Part shown: one piece after another, positions 35,774 to 45,751 of the stretch
How the letters are laid out: each line of letters opens with the position of its first letter
Numbering within the stretch: position 1 is the stretch's first letter
Source: Okeania sp. SIO3B5
GTDB taxonomy: Bacteria > Cyanobacteriota > Cyanobacteriia > Cyanobacteriales > Microcoleaceae
Assembly (NCBI RefSeq): GCF_010692555.1
Contig: NZ_JAAHHG010000011.1
Span: 24,642 to 83,634 of the forward strand
DNA length: 58,993 nt
Reading direction: 5' to 3'
The notes under the pieces: model-generated
Told to the model about the DNA's origin: nothing
The model's input: the letters and a program-made list of their open reading frames with translations, nothing else
Databases searched by the model: none
Made by a program: the position numbers and the translations under genes

Positions 35774-36823
35774 ATGTCTTTCTCTCAAATGACTTTTTTC
35801 CATGATATTCGTAAGTTGGGAATTAATCACAATCACTGGTATGCTGTTGCCCGCAGTGTAGAGATAAAATATCAACCTTTCAGCATTACCCTTTGGCATC
35901 AATCAATTGTCCTTTATCGGGATCGAAGTGGAAAAGTCCATGCTCTAGAAGACCTTTGTCCTCATCGCTTTGTCAAACTTAGTTCTGGTCGCGCGATCGC
36001 TGATGAATTAGAATGTGCATATCATGGATGGCGTTTTAAGTCAAGTGGTGAATGTTCCCATGTGCCCTATTTAGCAAGTAATCAAAAATTGCCTAGCTGT
36101 CAAATTCGTACTTTTCCAGTCCAAGAAATACACGGTTTTATCTGGCTATTTCCTGGAGATCAATCCCTAGCAAATGCAATTTATCCTTTAGAAATACCTG
36201 AGTGGGAACACCTAAACTATATAGCCACCATCTCAGTTATAAAATGTCGAGCGCACTATTCTTATTTAGTGGAAAATTTGATGGATATGTACCACGGACA
36301 TTTACATCAAAACTGGCAAGCATGGGCAGCAGCAAAATTAATAGATTTATCTGAAAATGACGACCGAGTAGATGCTTATTATCAGGCTCAAAGTTATTAC
36401 AAAATTGACAAAATCTGGTCTATCTCTCAATTATTATTTCCTAGTTTACGACAACTCCATCCCGAACCATTAAATGTTAGTTATATCTATCCAAATTGGG
36501 TTTCTAATCTGGGCAAAGATTTTAAAATTTATTGTCTTTTATTACCTATTAATGAAAAACAAACCCAAGCTTATCTGATTCATTTTACATCACTTCATGC
36601 CTTTTGGCGTTTACATAAACTTCCAGAATGGTTTAGACGATTTGTGAAAAATAGTTTATTTGGTTCAGCTCAAAAACTACTCGATGGATTAGTGCAGCAA
36701 GATGTAGAGATGATTGAAGAAGAACAACAAGCTTATCTAAAAAATCCCCAGCAACGTAGCTATGAATTAAATAAAGCTTTAGTCAGCACACAAAGGTTAA
36801 TTAAAAAACAAGCGCTTCAATGA
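35774..36823 (+). CDS. Rieske non-heme iron oxygenase
   Basis: A 349-residue oxygenase component. The Rieske 2Fe-2S ligands are Cys62 and His64 in LCPHR, and Cys81 and His84 in CAYHGW. The mononuclear iron site is Asp171, His174 and His178 in ENLMDMYHGHLH. It belongs with VanA/PaO-type oxygenases, which act on aromatic or tetrapyrrole substrates and need a separate reductase; none is nearby. I start it at ATG 35774 (MSFSQMTFFHDIRKLG). The frame remains open back to 35558, but that part reads only through octamer repeat and is not genuine. No signal peptide or membrane helix. Confidence 0.88.
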   Translation: MSFSQMTFFHDIRKLGINHNHWYAVARSVEIKYQPFSITLWHQSIVLYRDRSGKVHALEDLCPHRFVKLSSGRAIADELECAYHGWRFKSSGECSHVPYLASNQKLPSCQIRTFPVQEIHGFIWLFPGDQSLANAIYPLEIPEWEHLNYIATISVIKCRAHYSYLVENLMDMYHGHLHQNWQAWAAAKLIDLSENDDRVDAYYQAQSYYKIDKIWSISQLLFPSLRQLHPEPLNVSYIYPNWVSNLGKDFKIYCLLLPINEKQTQAYLIHFTSLHAFWRLHKLPEWFRRFVKNSLFGSAQKLLDGLVQQDVEMIEEEQQAYLKNPQQRSYELNKALVSTQRLIKKQALQ

Positions 36824-37121
36824 ATCATAAATATATGCTGAAAATAATAGAATATCTGTGTAACAGCCGATAAGATACTTATCAAGGTATAAAGTATAAA
36901 ACTTATCATACATAAGTTATAACCGTCTTTAGCTAGACCGCCGAGAAGCCTCACACCATAATTTTTAAGAACCATAATTTTTAAGAGGAGTGTGAGATGA
37001 ATCGGCGGCCAATTGAGTAGGTTCGATGCCCATTAAATTTGCATGCTATCCCAGCAGAAGCTTTCGCCCTAGTTGAAAAACTTGTATGATTATCTTGCAA
37101 TCACCCCGGAAATTTTCCACC

Positions 37122-38378
37122 ATGCGGACTGCCTACCAATATAAATTAAGGCCAAATAAAGAACAGTTAGCCACAATAGAAATGTGGTTGGAATTGTTGC
37201 GTCGGCAGTACAACTATCGGTTGAGTGAAAGATTCTCATGGTGGTCAGAAAACCGTTGTCCGGTTAACGCCTGCCCCTTAGTAACGCCAATTCCTCAACT
37301 AAGAGATAATCCAGATTATTACTCTCAAAAAAAAGATTTGGTTAATACCAAAGACAAATTTCCGGAATACAAGCTAATTCACTCTCAGGTCCTGCAGGAT
37401 TGCATAAAACGAGTAAAATTTGCCTTTGATAGATGGTTGAAAGCAGACAAAAATGGAAATAAATTAGGGAAACCAAGGTTTAAGGGAATTGGACGTTATC
37501 GCAGTTTTACTTATCCTCAAATCAAACAAGACTGCATTCAAGAAAACAAGATCGACTTGCCAAAAATAGGCAATATCAAGTTGATTCAACATCGACCGTT
37601 ACCTGATGGTTTTCAAATTAAAACAGTAACAATTAGTCGTAAAGCAGATGGTTATTATATTACTTTATCCCTAGAAGACAAATCAGTTCCAACTTTAACA
37701 AATCAAGTTGAACCTACATCAAAAAATACTCTAGGAATTGATATGGGGCTAAAAGAATTCTTAGTAACAAGTGAAGGAGAATCAGTCCCCATACCTCAAT
37801 ACTATTGCTCATCTCAGCAGCGATTAAAGACTTTACAGAAACGTTTATCTCGAAAGAAAAAAGGCAGCAAAAGATGGTTAAAAGCTCTTCTAGCTGTAGC
37901 CAAGCAACATAAAAAGGTAGCTGACAAGCGTAAAGATTTTCATTTCAAAACAGCCAATGAATTGTTATCAAAAGCGGATATTATTGCCCATGTAGACGCG
38001 GAGCGCGGCGTGCCGGAGGCAAACTTAAACATTAAAGGGCTAGCAAAGACCCGTTTAAGTAAATCAATTAACGATGCTGGATGGGGAAATTTCCTGTCTA
38101 TTTTGACTGTCAAAGCCGGAAATGCTGGGCAGAAAACCATAGCAGTGAACCCCAAAAATACTAGCCAAGATTGCTCAAACTGTGGAAAAAAAGTCGATAA
38201 AGAATTAAATATACGAACTCATTCTTGCCCACATTGTGGTGTTGTGATTGACCGCGACTTAAATGCCGCGATAAATATAAAAAATAGGGCGGTAGGGCAT
38301 TCCGTCCTTAAAGCTCGTGGAGCCCGACGGGATACCGGGGCTACGAAACGAGAAGCCCATACTATAGCACCAGCTTAG
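37122..38378 (+). CDS. tnpB: TnpB, RNA-guided nuclease of IS200/IS605 elements
   Basis: A 418-residue TnpB from ATG 37122 (MRTAYQYKLRPNKEQ), the usual family start; an ATG 36 bases earlier is less likely. The first RuvC Asp is in LGIDMGLKEF, the zinc ribbon is CSNCG...CPHCG and the third RuvC Asp is in DRDLNAAINI. The RuvC-II region is odd: where relatives read V-E-DLNIKG it reads VDAERGVPEANLNIKG, because a GC-rich repeat (37996-38020) was inserted in frame. TnpB cuts DNA under an RNA guide made from the element's right end; whether this one can still cut is doubtful. Confidence 0.93.
   Translation: MRTAYQYKLRPNKEQLATIEMWLELLRRQYNYRLSERFSWWSENRCPVNACPLVTPIPQLRDNPDYYSQKKDLVNTKDKFPEYKLIHSQVLQDCIKRVKFAFDRWLKADKNGNKLGKPRFKGIGRYRSFTYPQIKQDCIQENKIDLPKIGNIKLIQHRPLPDGFQIKTVTISRKADGYYITLSLEDKSVPTLTNQVEPTSKNTLGIDMGLKEFLVTSEGESVPIPQYYCSSQQRLKTLQKRLSRKKKGSKRWLKALLAVAKQHKKVADKRKDFHFKTANELLSKADIIAHVDAERGVPEANLNIKGLAKTRLSKSINDAGWGNFLSILTVKAGNAGQKTIAVNPKNTSQDCSNCGKKVDKELNIRTHSCPHCGVVIDRDLNAAINIKNRAVGHSVLKARGARRDTGATKREAHTIAPA
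37996..38020. repeat. GC-rich repeat inserted in frame in tnpB
   Basis: A 25-base GC-rich block (starts ACGCGGAGCGCGGCG) that stands out in composition and adds about eight codons (DAERGVPE) beside the RuvC-II glutamate. Confidence 0.6.
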
Positions 38379-38469
38379 TGTGGGAGTATGTCACAATCCC
38401 GTGTACTTAAGTTGCGGGAGAAGTCAAAACAGCCAATATCTCTCACATTATGGATGGAGCTAGTTCAAC

Positions 38470-38886
38470 ATGGGTAATACCATTGGCATAATGTTTGGGT
38501 TTTTAGGTGGAACAATTTTCGCCAGTGAAGGGGGATACAAAGTTTTACAACACCCTAACCCAAACCGAGAATATCAAAGACTTTCGGAAGCTAAATGGTT
38601 TTTGGCCTTAAGGTGGTGCGAACAATTTCCAACTCCTGCTGGCATCCTTAACTACCAAAGTCAACTTTCTTTTTATAATCAAGCAGCATTAAGAGTTGGA
38701 GAAAACAATTTTTTACCTCCAGACCACAGACAAGAAATTTTTAATCAATGTTTATCTTTGCCAGCAGGTACAACAGGAAATTATTCAATTTTTACAGCAG
38801 ATGGCAGATTATTTAGAACTCTAGAAGTGATGGGAATTGACATCGATCCCAGATATGGTAGAGTTGCTATTGTCCGTTCACTTTAA
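38470..38886 (+). CDS. Hypothetical protein
   Basis: A 138-residue protein I do not recognise. A short hydrophobic start (GIMFGFLGGTIFASEGG) is followed by a soluble part with SEAKWFLALRWCEQ, NYSIFTADGRLFRTLEV and YGRVAIVRSL. It starts 40 bp past the end of the insertion sequence, so its promoter or N-terminus may have been displaced; another frame just upstream reads TANISHIMDGASSTWVIPLA, a possible relic. Ends just before a family B half-element. Confidence 0.55.
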   Translation: MGNTIGIMFGFLGGTIFASEGGYKVLQHPNPNREYQRLSEAKWFLALRWCEQFPTPAGILNYQSQLSFYNQAALRVGENNFLPPDHRQEIFNQCLSLPAGTTGNYSIFTADGRLFRTLEVMGIDIDPRYGRVAIVRSL

Positions 38887-38892
38887 GCTGTT

Positions 38893-38911
38893 ATATCATG
38901 TCTGGTTGAAC
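38893..38911. repeat. Family B left end (solo)
   Basis: ATATCATGTCTGGTTGAAC, interrupted after about 25 bases by family A copy 12. Confidence 0.5.
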
Positions 38912-38919
38912 AGTTATAA

Positions 38920-39356
38920 ATAGGGTTTGCTGAAAAAGTCTTTTTGCTATGGTAGGGAGTAGGGACCCACCCCTCGCCCCTCCCCCTCCCAGGAGGGGAG
39001 TAGGGAGTAGTAAAGAGTTAGGATCTAGGGGAGTTCTAGAAGAACTGGTCATATCAAATCCGGTTAAACAGCCATAGAATGGTTAAGTCTTTAGAATTCA
39101 GCAATTCTGCAATTCAGAATTCAGGAGAAGAAAGATAAGACAAGATGAGCGTAGTTATGACAATTGGATAATTTTTTTATGTCCAATTAAGCGGATTTGA
39201 TATCATTCATAATCCACCCTTACTTTTTCTGTCACAATGACTCCAAAATCTTCACTTTTTCCGCTCCATCAACCGAAAAGCTGCTACTTTTTCAGCACCT
39301 AAAGTTCTTCAAACCTTTATCTCTAAGTGCTTTGAGATTTAATCAGCAAGCCCTAA
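38920..39356. mobile_element. Family A element, copy 12, with two nested elements
   Basis: Ends TAGGGTTTGCTGAAAAAGTC and TCAGCAAGCCCTAA. Holds the C-rich module (38964-38999) and a family B' element (39051-39203). Confidence 0.8.
39051..39203. mobile_element. Family B' element, copy 1
   Basis: Ends ATATCAAATCCGG and CGGATTTGATAT, a variant of family B in which CATG/GTCC is replaced by AAAT/CC. Nested in family A copy 12. Confidence 0.7.
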
Positions 39357-39450
39357 ATAAACTATGAAGGAGTCAGGAGTCAGGAGGGAAGAAAGAAGAA
39401 GAAACAGAAAGTTTATCGGTCGCGTCAGCGGAACGGAGTTTGATCGCTAA

Positions 39451-39738
39451 TTAGGGTTTGCGCTCATAAAGTCTTTTTATTAGGGTAGGGAGTAGGCAGC
39501 TTTGCTGTAGGCAGTAGTTAAGAGTTAGGATTTAGGGGAGTTGTAGAAGAGGTAGTCATTCATCATTGCCCCTTAGACATCTCCAGAAAAGAGGGAACAC
39601 CGGAGCTGGGAACAGGGGGAAATAATTGATAATTTATGGATAAGAATTGATTTTATTTTTAATTTTTGGAGATGTCTCTTAGTTTTTCTCTCATCATTAT
39701 CCCACCCATACTCACTTTTTCCCCTTTCCTCGGATTTG
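39451..39738. mobile_element. Family A element, copy 13 (right end lost)
   Basis: Left end TTAGGGTTTGCGCTCATAAA, with the normal core (GGAGTAGG runs), but the sequence runs into a B' right end (GGATTTGATAT) that abuts family B copy 4 instead of reaching TCAGCAAGCCCTAA. Confidence 0.6.
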
Positions 39739-39866
39739 ATATCATGTCCGATAGCATCGGAGCGTGTATAAAATTAAGGTGACAATGAAAGAAAACCTTC
39801 TGCCTCCTGCCTCCTGCCTCCTGCCTTCGGACAACCATTGTCTAATTATTCAACCGGACATGATAT
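39739..39866. mobile_element. Family B element, copy 4
   Basis: Ends ATATCATGTCCGATAG and CAACCGGACATGATAT; CTGCCTC heptamers inside. Lies 27 bp past the stop of the YwiC-like gene. Confidence 0.75.
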
Positions 39867-39893
39867 GATATCATCCGTAAGTTCTGTTTGATT

Positions 39894-40718
39894 TTAAGCG
39901 CTGGGCAAATGAGCAGGAAGAACACTTATGGCAGCAATAGCAATGTAAAGCAAGGCAAAACGAGTCTCAAATATTGCCACAAAGTGAAATTTTGTTGTGC
40001 GATACCAATCTAACTGAAAGGCGATCGCTACTAACTTGACTAAGGCCACAGTATAGGATAAAGCTGTGGCTATATTTAAGCAGTTGAAGCAATAAAGACT
40101 CAATATAATTAGGACTGCAGTTCCATGAAATATTATTCCAGGTATAGGAGAACTGGTTTTCTTTTTTCGCAACTTGAGTGTAAATATAGCACTGCTGAAA
40201 AATAAGGTATTCACGATCCACATTGCCATAGCAGTTAAAGAAATGTGGCCTGTAGTAGCTATATATGCTAAAGGTGCTGATAGGCAGATAGCTGTAAATC
40301 CGATTAATTCATTTAGTATAGACTTTTGTTTTTGCTTTAGCACTGCAATACTATCTGCAACTAAAGCTGCTATTGCCATGGCATAGATCCATAGCAAACA
40401 TGGAGATTGAAAACATAGCCATGCAGCGATCGCCATGGCAATACCTCCATATAACCCACCCCAGATAAGAAAGCGGGGTTTCCAGCTCCTTCGCTGTTTT
40501 ATTTGTACCACTAAGGGATGTTCTGCTTGCAGGGCAAAAAAAGCACAGATTAAAGCTAAAGTTGTTGAGTTTGTCCATTCCTGAGCTAAAGCTGCTCCTG
40601 TAATAAAAGAACCACCTAATACTAGCAAAATTCCTTGCTCTGGAGAAAACGTCGGTCTATACCAAGCTTGTAGGTTGGGACGATTTTTATTAGAGGTAGT
40701 TGTTGATAACTTAACCAT
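39894..40718 (-). CDS. YwiC-like integral membrane protein
   Basis: A 274-residue protein with eight or more hydrophobic segments, starting at ATG 40718 (MVKLSTTTSNKNRPNLQ). The frame extends 18 residues upstream (to 40772), but those are not family-like. The motif FSPEQGILLVLGGSFITGAA matches the conserved PREHGAW-like start of YwiC/YwiC-like proteins, a family without known function that is often near nitrate or respiration genes. No such genes are nearby. The C-terminal TRFALLYIAIAAISVLP is the final helix. Confidence 0.75.
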   Translation of the reverse strand: MVKLSTTTSNKNRPNLQAWYRPTFSPEQGILLVLGGSFITGAALAQEWTNSTTLALICAFFALQAEHPLVVQIKQRRSWKPRFLIWGGLYGGIAMAIAAWLCFQSPCLLWIYAMAIAALVADSIAVLKQKQKSILNELIGFTAICLSAPLAYIATTGHISLTAMAMWIVNTLFFSSAIFTLKLRKKKTSSPIPGIIFHGTAVLIILSLYCFNCLNIATALSYTVALVKLVAIAFQLDWYRTTKFHFVAIFETRFALLYIAIAAISVLPAHLPSA

Positions 40719-41331
40719 GATTAAACTCCTTAAAGAAGGTGATGGTGGCCTGATACGCCTAAAATCTTGCAATTATCGGGGCAGGTTTTGAATTCAGAAT
40801 TCAGAATTCAGAATTCAGAAGTAATCCTTGACTAAGTTTGAGGATTTATCAAAATAATATAGGTCGCGCAACCCCGCCTTTTGAGGCGAAATATTTTTGG
40901 AGCGAAGCTCAAATCCCCTACTTCCCCTCCTGGGAGGGGTTAGTCACATCCCCTACTTCCCCTCCTGGGAGGGGTTAGGGGTGGGTTTACTTCTGACTTC
41001 GTTATAAATGTCCACACCCTATTTTGCGTAGTACTATAGTCAGTCCAGAGCTAATTTTACCAATAAATTATTGATAATTATTATTAATAATCTCACAAAT
41101 AATCCCCGATTTTTAAGTATTGATTGATACAAAATTATCAAATAGTTAATCAATCCAGAGATTTGCAAATATAAATATAAATTCCTAAATCATCAAAATA
41201 AGAGGGTAATAGACGAGATAGGTAATTTTACTCCATAGATATTTTGATTAATTTTGGACATTGGCATTGGACTAATAATGTCAAAAAATATTTAATGAAT
41301 TTGAGAATTAGATGCAATTATTTTAGCAGTA
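40719..41331. other. Spacer upstream of the YwiC-like gene
   Basis: Holds TTCAGAA heptamers at 40795-40820 and two C-rich module remnants at 40915-40988. The rest is AT-rich and empty as far as I can see. Confidence 0.5.
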
Positions 41332-41487
41332 ATATCATGTCCGGTTGAATAGTTAGACTTTGGCGGAAGGAAGGCAGGAGGCAACCCACCCCTAACCCCT
41401 CCCAGGAGGGGGAGGCAGGAGGCAGAAGGTTTTCTCAAGAGTGTCACCTTAATTTTATACACGCTCCGATGCTACCAGACATGATAT
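41332..41487. mobile_element. Family B element, copy 5
   Basis: Left ATATCATGTCCGG, right CTACCAGACATGATAT. It carries a nested C-rich module at 41382-41412. Confidence 0.75.
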
Positions 41488-41492
41488 AATCT

Positions 41493-41534
41493 AAAAAGCG
41501 ATCGCCTCCTCAAAATTGAAGAGGCGATCGCTTC
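41493..41534 (-). terminator. Rho-independent terminator of the RTX gene
   Basis: Perfect 13-base arms AAGCGATCGCCTC (41496-41508) and GAGGCGATCGCTT (41521-41533) each holding a HIP1 octamer, followed on the minus strand by five T residues. It lies 41 bp past the stop of the gene at 41575. Confidence 0.8.
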
Positions 41535-41574
41535 AAAAGTTAAGTAGATGTTGACAAAGAGTACAAATCTTCAG

Positions 41575-43470
41575 TTAGATAACGACAAAATCACCACTGT
41601 CAATATTAACAGCAGCAACACTTGCCAAGGTTGCGAGATTTTGTGATGTTGCTGTCTCTTGCAGAATAGTATTCGCACCACTTTGAATGACAGTCACATC
41701 ACTGAAAGTCAGACCATCTAATAAGAAGTTATCTATTCCATCTGTATAGTCTGTAATTAAGTCATTGCCATCGCCAGAACGCAAGAGGAAACTATCAGCG
41801 CCAGTTCCACCAGTTAAGTTATCAGCACTGAGGCCACCGTCGAGAGTATCTCGACCGTCACCACCATCCATAGTGTCTATACCACCACCACCTAAGAGGG
41901 TGTCCATATTAGCACCACCATTGATGATGTCTCTATTAGCGCCACCATCAAGAAAATCTGAACCACTATCACCATTGAGAGTATCGTTACCACCAAAACC
42001 TAAGAGGGTATCTGAAGCGCCACCACCTGAGAGACTGTCATTGCCTGGACCAGCATCAAGGGTGTCTAGACCACCACCACCGATAAGGGTATCATTACCT
42101 GAACGACCAAACAATTGATCGTTGCCTCCCCGACCATTGATTTCATCGTCTCCTGCTAAACCGTCGATAATATTATCCTGACCATTACCGTTAATATTAT
42201 CATCAGCACCAGTACCAAAAATGGTACTTGGGGTAGGGGTAGGAGTAGGTCCAGGAGTAGGTGTAGGAGTTGGAGTCGGAGTCGGAGTGGAGTTGCCAAA
42301 CTCGAAAGCACCAATATCAGCTACACCATTAATAACGCGCTGGAAACCTGTACCCCGTTGGTCAGTAGTCAGACCTAGGGGGTTACTGCCAGCATTAATA
42401 GCAGCACTGCCAGCTTGTAAAGCATGGGTTTGAGTAGGACCACCATTGTCAGCAAGGGGGTCTAGACCGGGGCTAGTGACTCCGGTTTGATCGCCTGTAG
42501 CGCTGAAACGACTATTAGCGTTTCCTGTACCAATTAAGTTGTTGCCTCCACTTTGGATGGAGTTGCTGGTAGCTCTTAATTCATCAACATCATTAGCACC
42601 CGTATTATTACGGTTGCCAGAAATAATCGTAGAAGTAACAGTTGTAGCAATTTTATTGGGAGTGCTATCTAAAGCGAAACTTGCTAAACCACCGCCAGTG
42701 CCACCATTATTTAGAGTCGGAGTTTGTGCAAAGTTATTAGTAATGGTGCTGTTAGCAATTGTAGCGGTGGTAAAATGGTTTAAATTGGGGTTATTGGCAG
42801 TGACGTAAACACCACCACCTTGACCGTTTGCTGTATTACCGCTAATGGTGCTTTGATTAATCTGTGTAGTACCAAAGATAGCAACACCACCACCATCACC
42901 AGTACCAACAGCAAGTGCTGAGTTGTTGTTGATGGTAGAATTAGCAATGGTTGTATTACCAAATGCCATGACACCACCACCGTTGTAGTTAGCTTCATTA
43001 CTACTAATAGTGGTGTTGATAATATTGGCGGTTCCTAGATCGTTGTTATAGAAACCACCACCATCTCCTGATGCCGTGTTACCTGTGATTACAGCATTAC
43101 TGACAGTGATATTTTCATTGTTGAATATACCACCCCCATCACCAGCGTTGGTAGCATTGCTGCCAAAAGCAAATCCACCTGTGATGTTTACTCCATCAAT
43201 GGTAACTGTAGCTTGGTTATTGGCGTTGCCATCATCAACATTAAATACACGAAATTGACCGTTAGCATTTCCTCCTGCGTCTATTGTGACTGGGTTGGTT
43301 TCATCGCCATCAATGGTGAGGTTTTTATCAATGAGAAGTTCGCTCGCTAGGGCGATAGTTTGACCACCTAGACTGGGGTCAAAGTTAATTGTCTCACCTG
43401 CGGCAGCGTCGATAATTGCCTGTCTTAGGGAACCAGCACCACTATCGTTAAGATTAGTTACTGTAGCCAT
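41575..43470 (-). CDS. RTX-type calcium-binding protein with beta-helix-like front
   Basis: A 631-residue secreted-type protein. Residues 1 to about 390 are a right-handed beta-helix-like region of the choice-of-anchor-Q kind: MATVTNLNDSGAGSLRQAII at the start, then many NNST(I/V)..N.A..GGG(I/V) turns, ending GTGFQRVINGVADIGAFEFG. A (TP)n linker near 395-412 follows. About 15 RTX nonapeptide repeats (GGxGxDxLxGG) run to about residue 570 and bind calcium. The end SGDFVVI is like a type I secretion signal. There is no N-terminal signal peptide, consistent with ABC-type export, but no transporter genes are in the window. A second, much larger RTX protein lies at the right end. Confidence 0.9.
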   Translation of the reverse strand: MATVTNLNDSGAGSLRQAIIDAAAGETINFDPSLGGQTIALASELLIDKNLTIDGDETNPVTIDAGGNANGQFRVFNVDDGNANNQATVTIDGVNITGGFAFGSNATNAGDGGGIFNNENITVSNAVITGNTASGDGGGFYNNDLGTANIINTTISSNEANYNGGGVMAFGNTTIANSTINNNSALAVGTGDGGGVAIFGTTQINQSTISGNTANGQGGGVYVTANNPNLNHFTTATIANSTITNNFAQTPTLNNGGTGGGLASFALDSTPNKIATTVTSTIISGNRNNTGANDVDELRATSNSIQSGGNNLIGTGNANSRFSATGDQTGVTSPGLDPLADNGGPTQTHALQAGSAAINAGSNPLGLTTDQRGTGFQRVINGVADIGAFEFGNSTPTPTPTPTPTPGPTPTPTPSTIFGTGADDNINGNGQDNIIDGLAGDDEINGRGGNDQLFGRSGNDTLIGGGGLDTLDAGPGNDSLSGGGASDTLLGFGGNDTLNGDSGSDFLDGGANRDIINGGANMDTLLGGGGIDTMDGGDGRDTLDGGLSADNLTGGTGADSFLLRSGDGNDLITDYTDGIDNFLLDGLTFSDVTVIQSGANTILQETATSQNLATLASVAAVNIDSGDFVVI

Positions 43471-43561
43471 AGTTTGTTCGACTTTTTAGTATTTTGTTTG
43501 CTATTCGTTTAAGCATTGCTAATTGCTGCTCATCCGGAAAAATCAGATTAATTTAGATTAA

Positions 43562-43958
43562 TTAGGGTTTGCTGAAAAAGTCTTATATCATGTTCGGTTG
43601 AATACTTACACTTTGGAGTCAGGAAGGCAGGAGGCAGAAGGCAGAAGGCAGAAGGAAAAGAAAGGTTTAAAGGGAGAAGGTTTTTTATCACTAATTATCC
43701 GGACATGATATTATGGGTGAAGGTAGGAGACAGGAGACAACCCACCCCTCGCCCCTCCCCCTCCCAGGAGGGGAAGACAGGAGAAATAGGAATTTAGAAG
43801 AGGTAGGAGTAAGAATTGTCCCTTGATTTTTATGCCCAACTATGCGCCTAAAATACTAACTTTTTGAGCGTCAAGAGCTGAAAACCAAGGTATTTCAGAC
43901 CTAAAAAGGCTAAAGTCTTTATATGTTAATGCTTTTATATTTAATCAGCAAACCCTAA
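43562..43958. mobile_element. Family A element, copy 14, with nested family B element and C-rich module
   Basis: Ends TTAGGGTTTGCTGA and TCAGCAAACCCTAA. Family B copy 6 (43585-43711) and the C-rich module (43738-43776) are inside, so three insertions are stacked here. Confidence 0.85.
43585..43711. mobile_element. Family B element, copy 6
   Basis: Left ATATCATGTTCGG, right ATCCGGACATGATAT; GGCAGAA heptamers inside. Nested in family A copy 14. Confidence 0.8.
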
Positions 43959-44333
43959 TTAATACCAAGGGTGATAAATTTTTGTTACAAATGGTAGGGA
44001 CGCCCTTATGCAACGTCCCTACGAAAGAAGGAAGAGGGAAGAATGAAGAAGGGATAAATATTGAAAAAAAGGGAAAAAAGATAGAGATAACTATCTCAAA
44101 TAAATTTTAACAGCTATTTTTAAGCATATCCGATCGATATCTACCTTTTTGTAGTATTCTTTTTTCAAATTGCTATAATATCGATAAAGATCTTCATTAT
44201 CCCAGTTGAATATTTTCTCAGTAAATTATCAGTGAATATACTGAAAAATATGGCGATCGCTATTTTATTTAATCGTTATTTTCTACAATTTGGCAGCAGC
44301 TTATAGGTAATTTGTAAAAATTTTTTTCATCTG

Positions 44334-44426
44334 ATATCAAATCCGCCTAATTGCACATAGATCCAATAACGTAATAATCAGGGTTTTAAGCTATTGATTG
44401 TGACGGTATTTAACCGGATTTGATAT
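44334..44426. mobile_element. Family B' element, copy 2
   Basis: Ends ATATCAAATCCG and ACCGGATTTGATAT. Short (93 bp). Confidence 0.7.
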
Positions 44427-44454
44427 GATTACAAATTACCGAAAAATTACGCTT

Positions 44455-44535
44455 GAAAGCCTCCTCTTTATAAGAGGATAAAAAGAAAAGTTTTCCTTTG
44501 AGTCAATCCTATCCCTTTTAAAGGAGAGGTAATTC
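44455..44535. repeat. Family C repeat, copy 3
   Basis: Contains CCTCTTTATAAGAGG, GAAAAGTTTTCCTTTGAG and AAAGGAGAGGTAATT; followed by four AATTCTA heptamers (44531-44563). Confidence 0.5.
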
Positions 44536-44563
44536 TAAATTCTAAATTCTAAATTCTAAATTC

Positions 44564-45044
44564 TTGAATAGATAGCTTATTCAATTGATATTACAGCTAT
44601 TGGTAAAAATGACTTTGAACTATCATTTCACTTCTTCATATCTCAGCCTAGAAAACAGGAAAAATATTATTATTTATTCTGTAATTTTGCTGAGTTCGAT
44701 TAATGATAATTACCTCTAAATTAATGTTTGACAATAAATCTTTCAGCAACTTCAACTAGAAAACTCTGGTAGCTTTCACCTAGATGCTGTCAACGTTATA
44801 TTCAGATAATCAGTAAATTCGAGGAGTTCTTTTTCTCTTGAATTAAAGATTATAATTCTTTTTCCTGCCACTGTATCATAAGTAGGTAGGAATTTAATCT
44901 AAACAAGGGTGCAACTAACCTGATTTTCTTTATGCACTTAATCCCGATCCTTGATGCTTTTCCATCCTACCCAATCTTTTATCAAAGTGTCAAGGGTATA
45001 GTGCTACGCGCAAGGCAAAAGTTAAAAGTCAAAAGTCAAAAGTA
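44564..45044. other. Spacer without recognisable genes
   Basis: AT-rich sequence with many stops on all frames. I see nothing to annotate besides the AAGTCAA repeats at 45022-45042. Confidence 0.5.
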
Positions 45045-45192
45045 ATATCATGTCCGGTTGAATACTTACACTTTGGAGGAGGTAAGGCAGCTATGCTGGA
45101 GGCTTTAGTTATCTAGGATAGCAGGAGGCAGAAGGAAAGAAAAGGTTAGAAGGGAAAAGGTTTTTTATCACCCTATTATCCGGACATGATAT
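45045..45192. mobile_element. Family B element, copy 7
   Basis: Left ATATCATGTCCGG, right ATCCGGACATGATAT. Confidence 0.8.
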
Positions 45193-45310
45193 AATACCAA
45201 GCGTGATAAATGTTTGTTACAAATGGTAGAAGTAAGAAAGAAGGAAGAGGGAAGAAGGAAGAAGGGGTAAATATTGAAAAAAAGGGAAAAAAGATAGAGA
45301 TAACTATCTC

Positions 45311-45441
45311 ATATCAAATCCGGTAGCATCGGTGTAATTAGATAGAGGGATGGGGAGATGGGGAGATGGGGAGATGGGGAAATATTTGGTAATGGTTGAA
45401 GATGGAAAATTTTTTTATATCGAATTAAACGGATTTGATAT
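45311..45441. mobile_element. Family B' element, copy 3
   Basis: Ends ATATCAAATCCGG and ACGGATTTGATAT; GGGGAGAT octamers inside. Confidence 0.7.
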
Positions 45442-45751
45442 CAAATGAACTGGAGGCACTATTTTTAAGCATATCCGAGTGATATCTACCTTTTTGGCGT
45501 AGATCGAAGGTTCGTGTCACCAGGTGCAACGTTGTAAAGTTTTGTAAAGAAAACGTATATGCCCGTTGGCAACTGTCTGAGCGCAAACAACCACACAATT
45601 GCACTACCTAGAAGCGTTCCAAGGGGGTGCAAGTTGTTCATTGAACATAGTCTCAGCAGCTGAAGGGTGTTTTTATTTGCAGTTAATGTGAGCTGTTTGC
45701 GGAGCATTCCGTAGGAAAAATTGCCTTGTTTGCGAGCTGAAGCGTTTTTGT

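Larger units (their letters stand above)
36935..38427 (+). mobile_element. Complete tnpB-only IS (IS200/IS605 group, IS1341 type)
   Basis: The left end carries a hairpin-rich section at about 36945-37015 (CCTCACACC...GGTGTGAG-like arms plus CCGCCGA/TCGGCGG). The right end has the stem CCCGTGTACTTAAGTTGCGGG (38398-38418) followed by AAGTCAAA. There is no tnpA, so movement would need a transposase in trans. Edges are approximate by a few bases. It lies between the Rieske gene and a small hypothetical gene. Confidence 0.8.

Noticed and set aside
45486-45707. Minus-strand 73-residue frame
   Set aside because: No motif, no ribosome site, lies in repeat-bearing spacer opposite the ParA relic.
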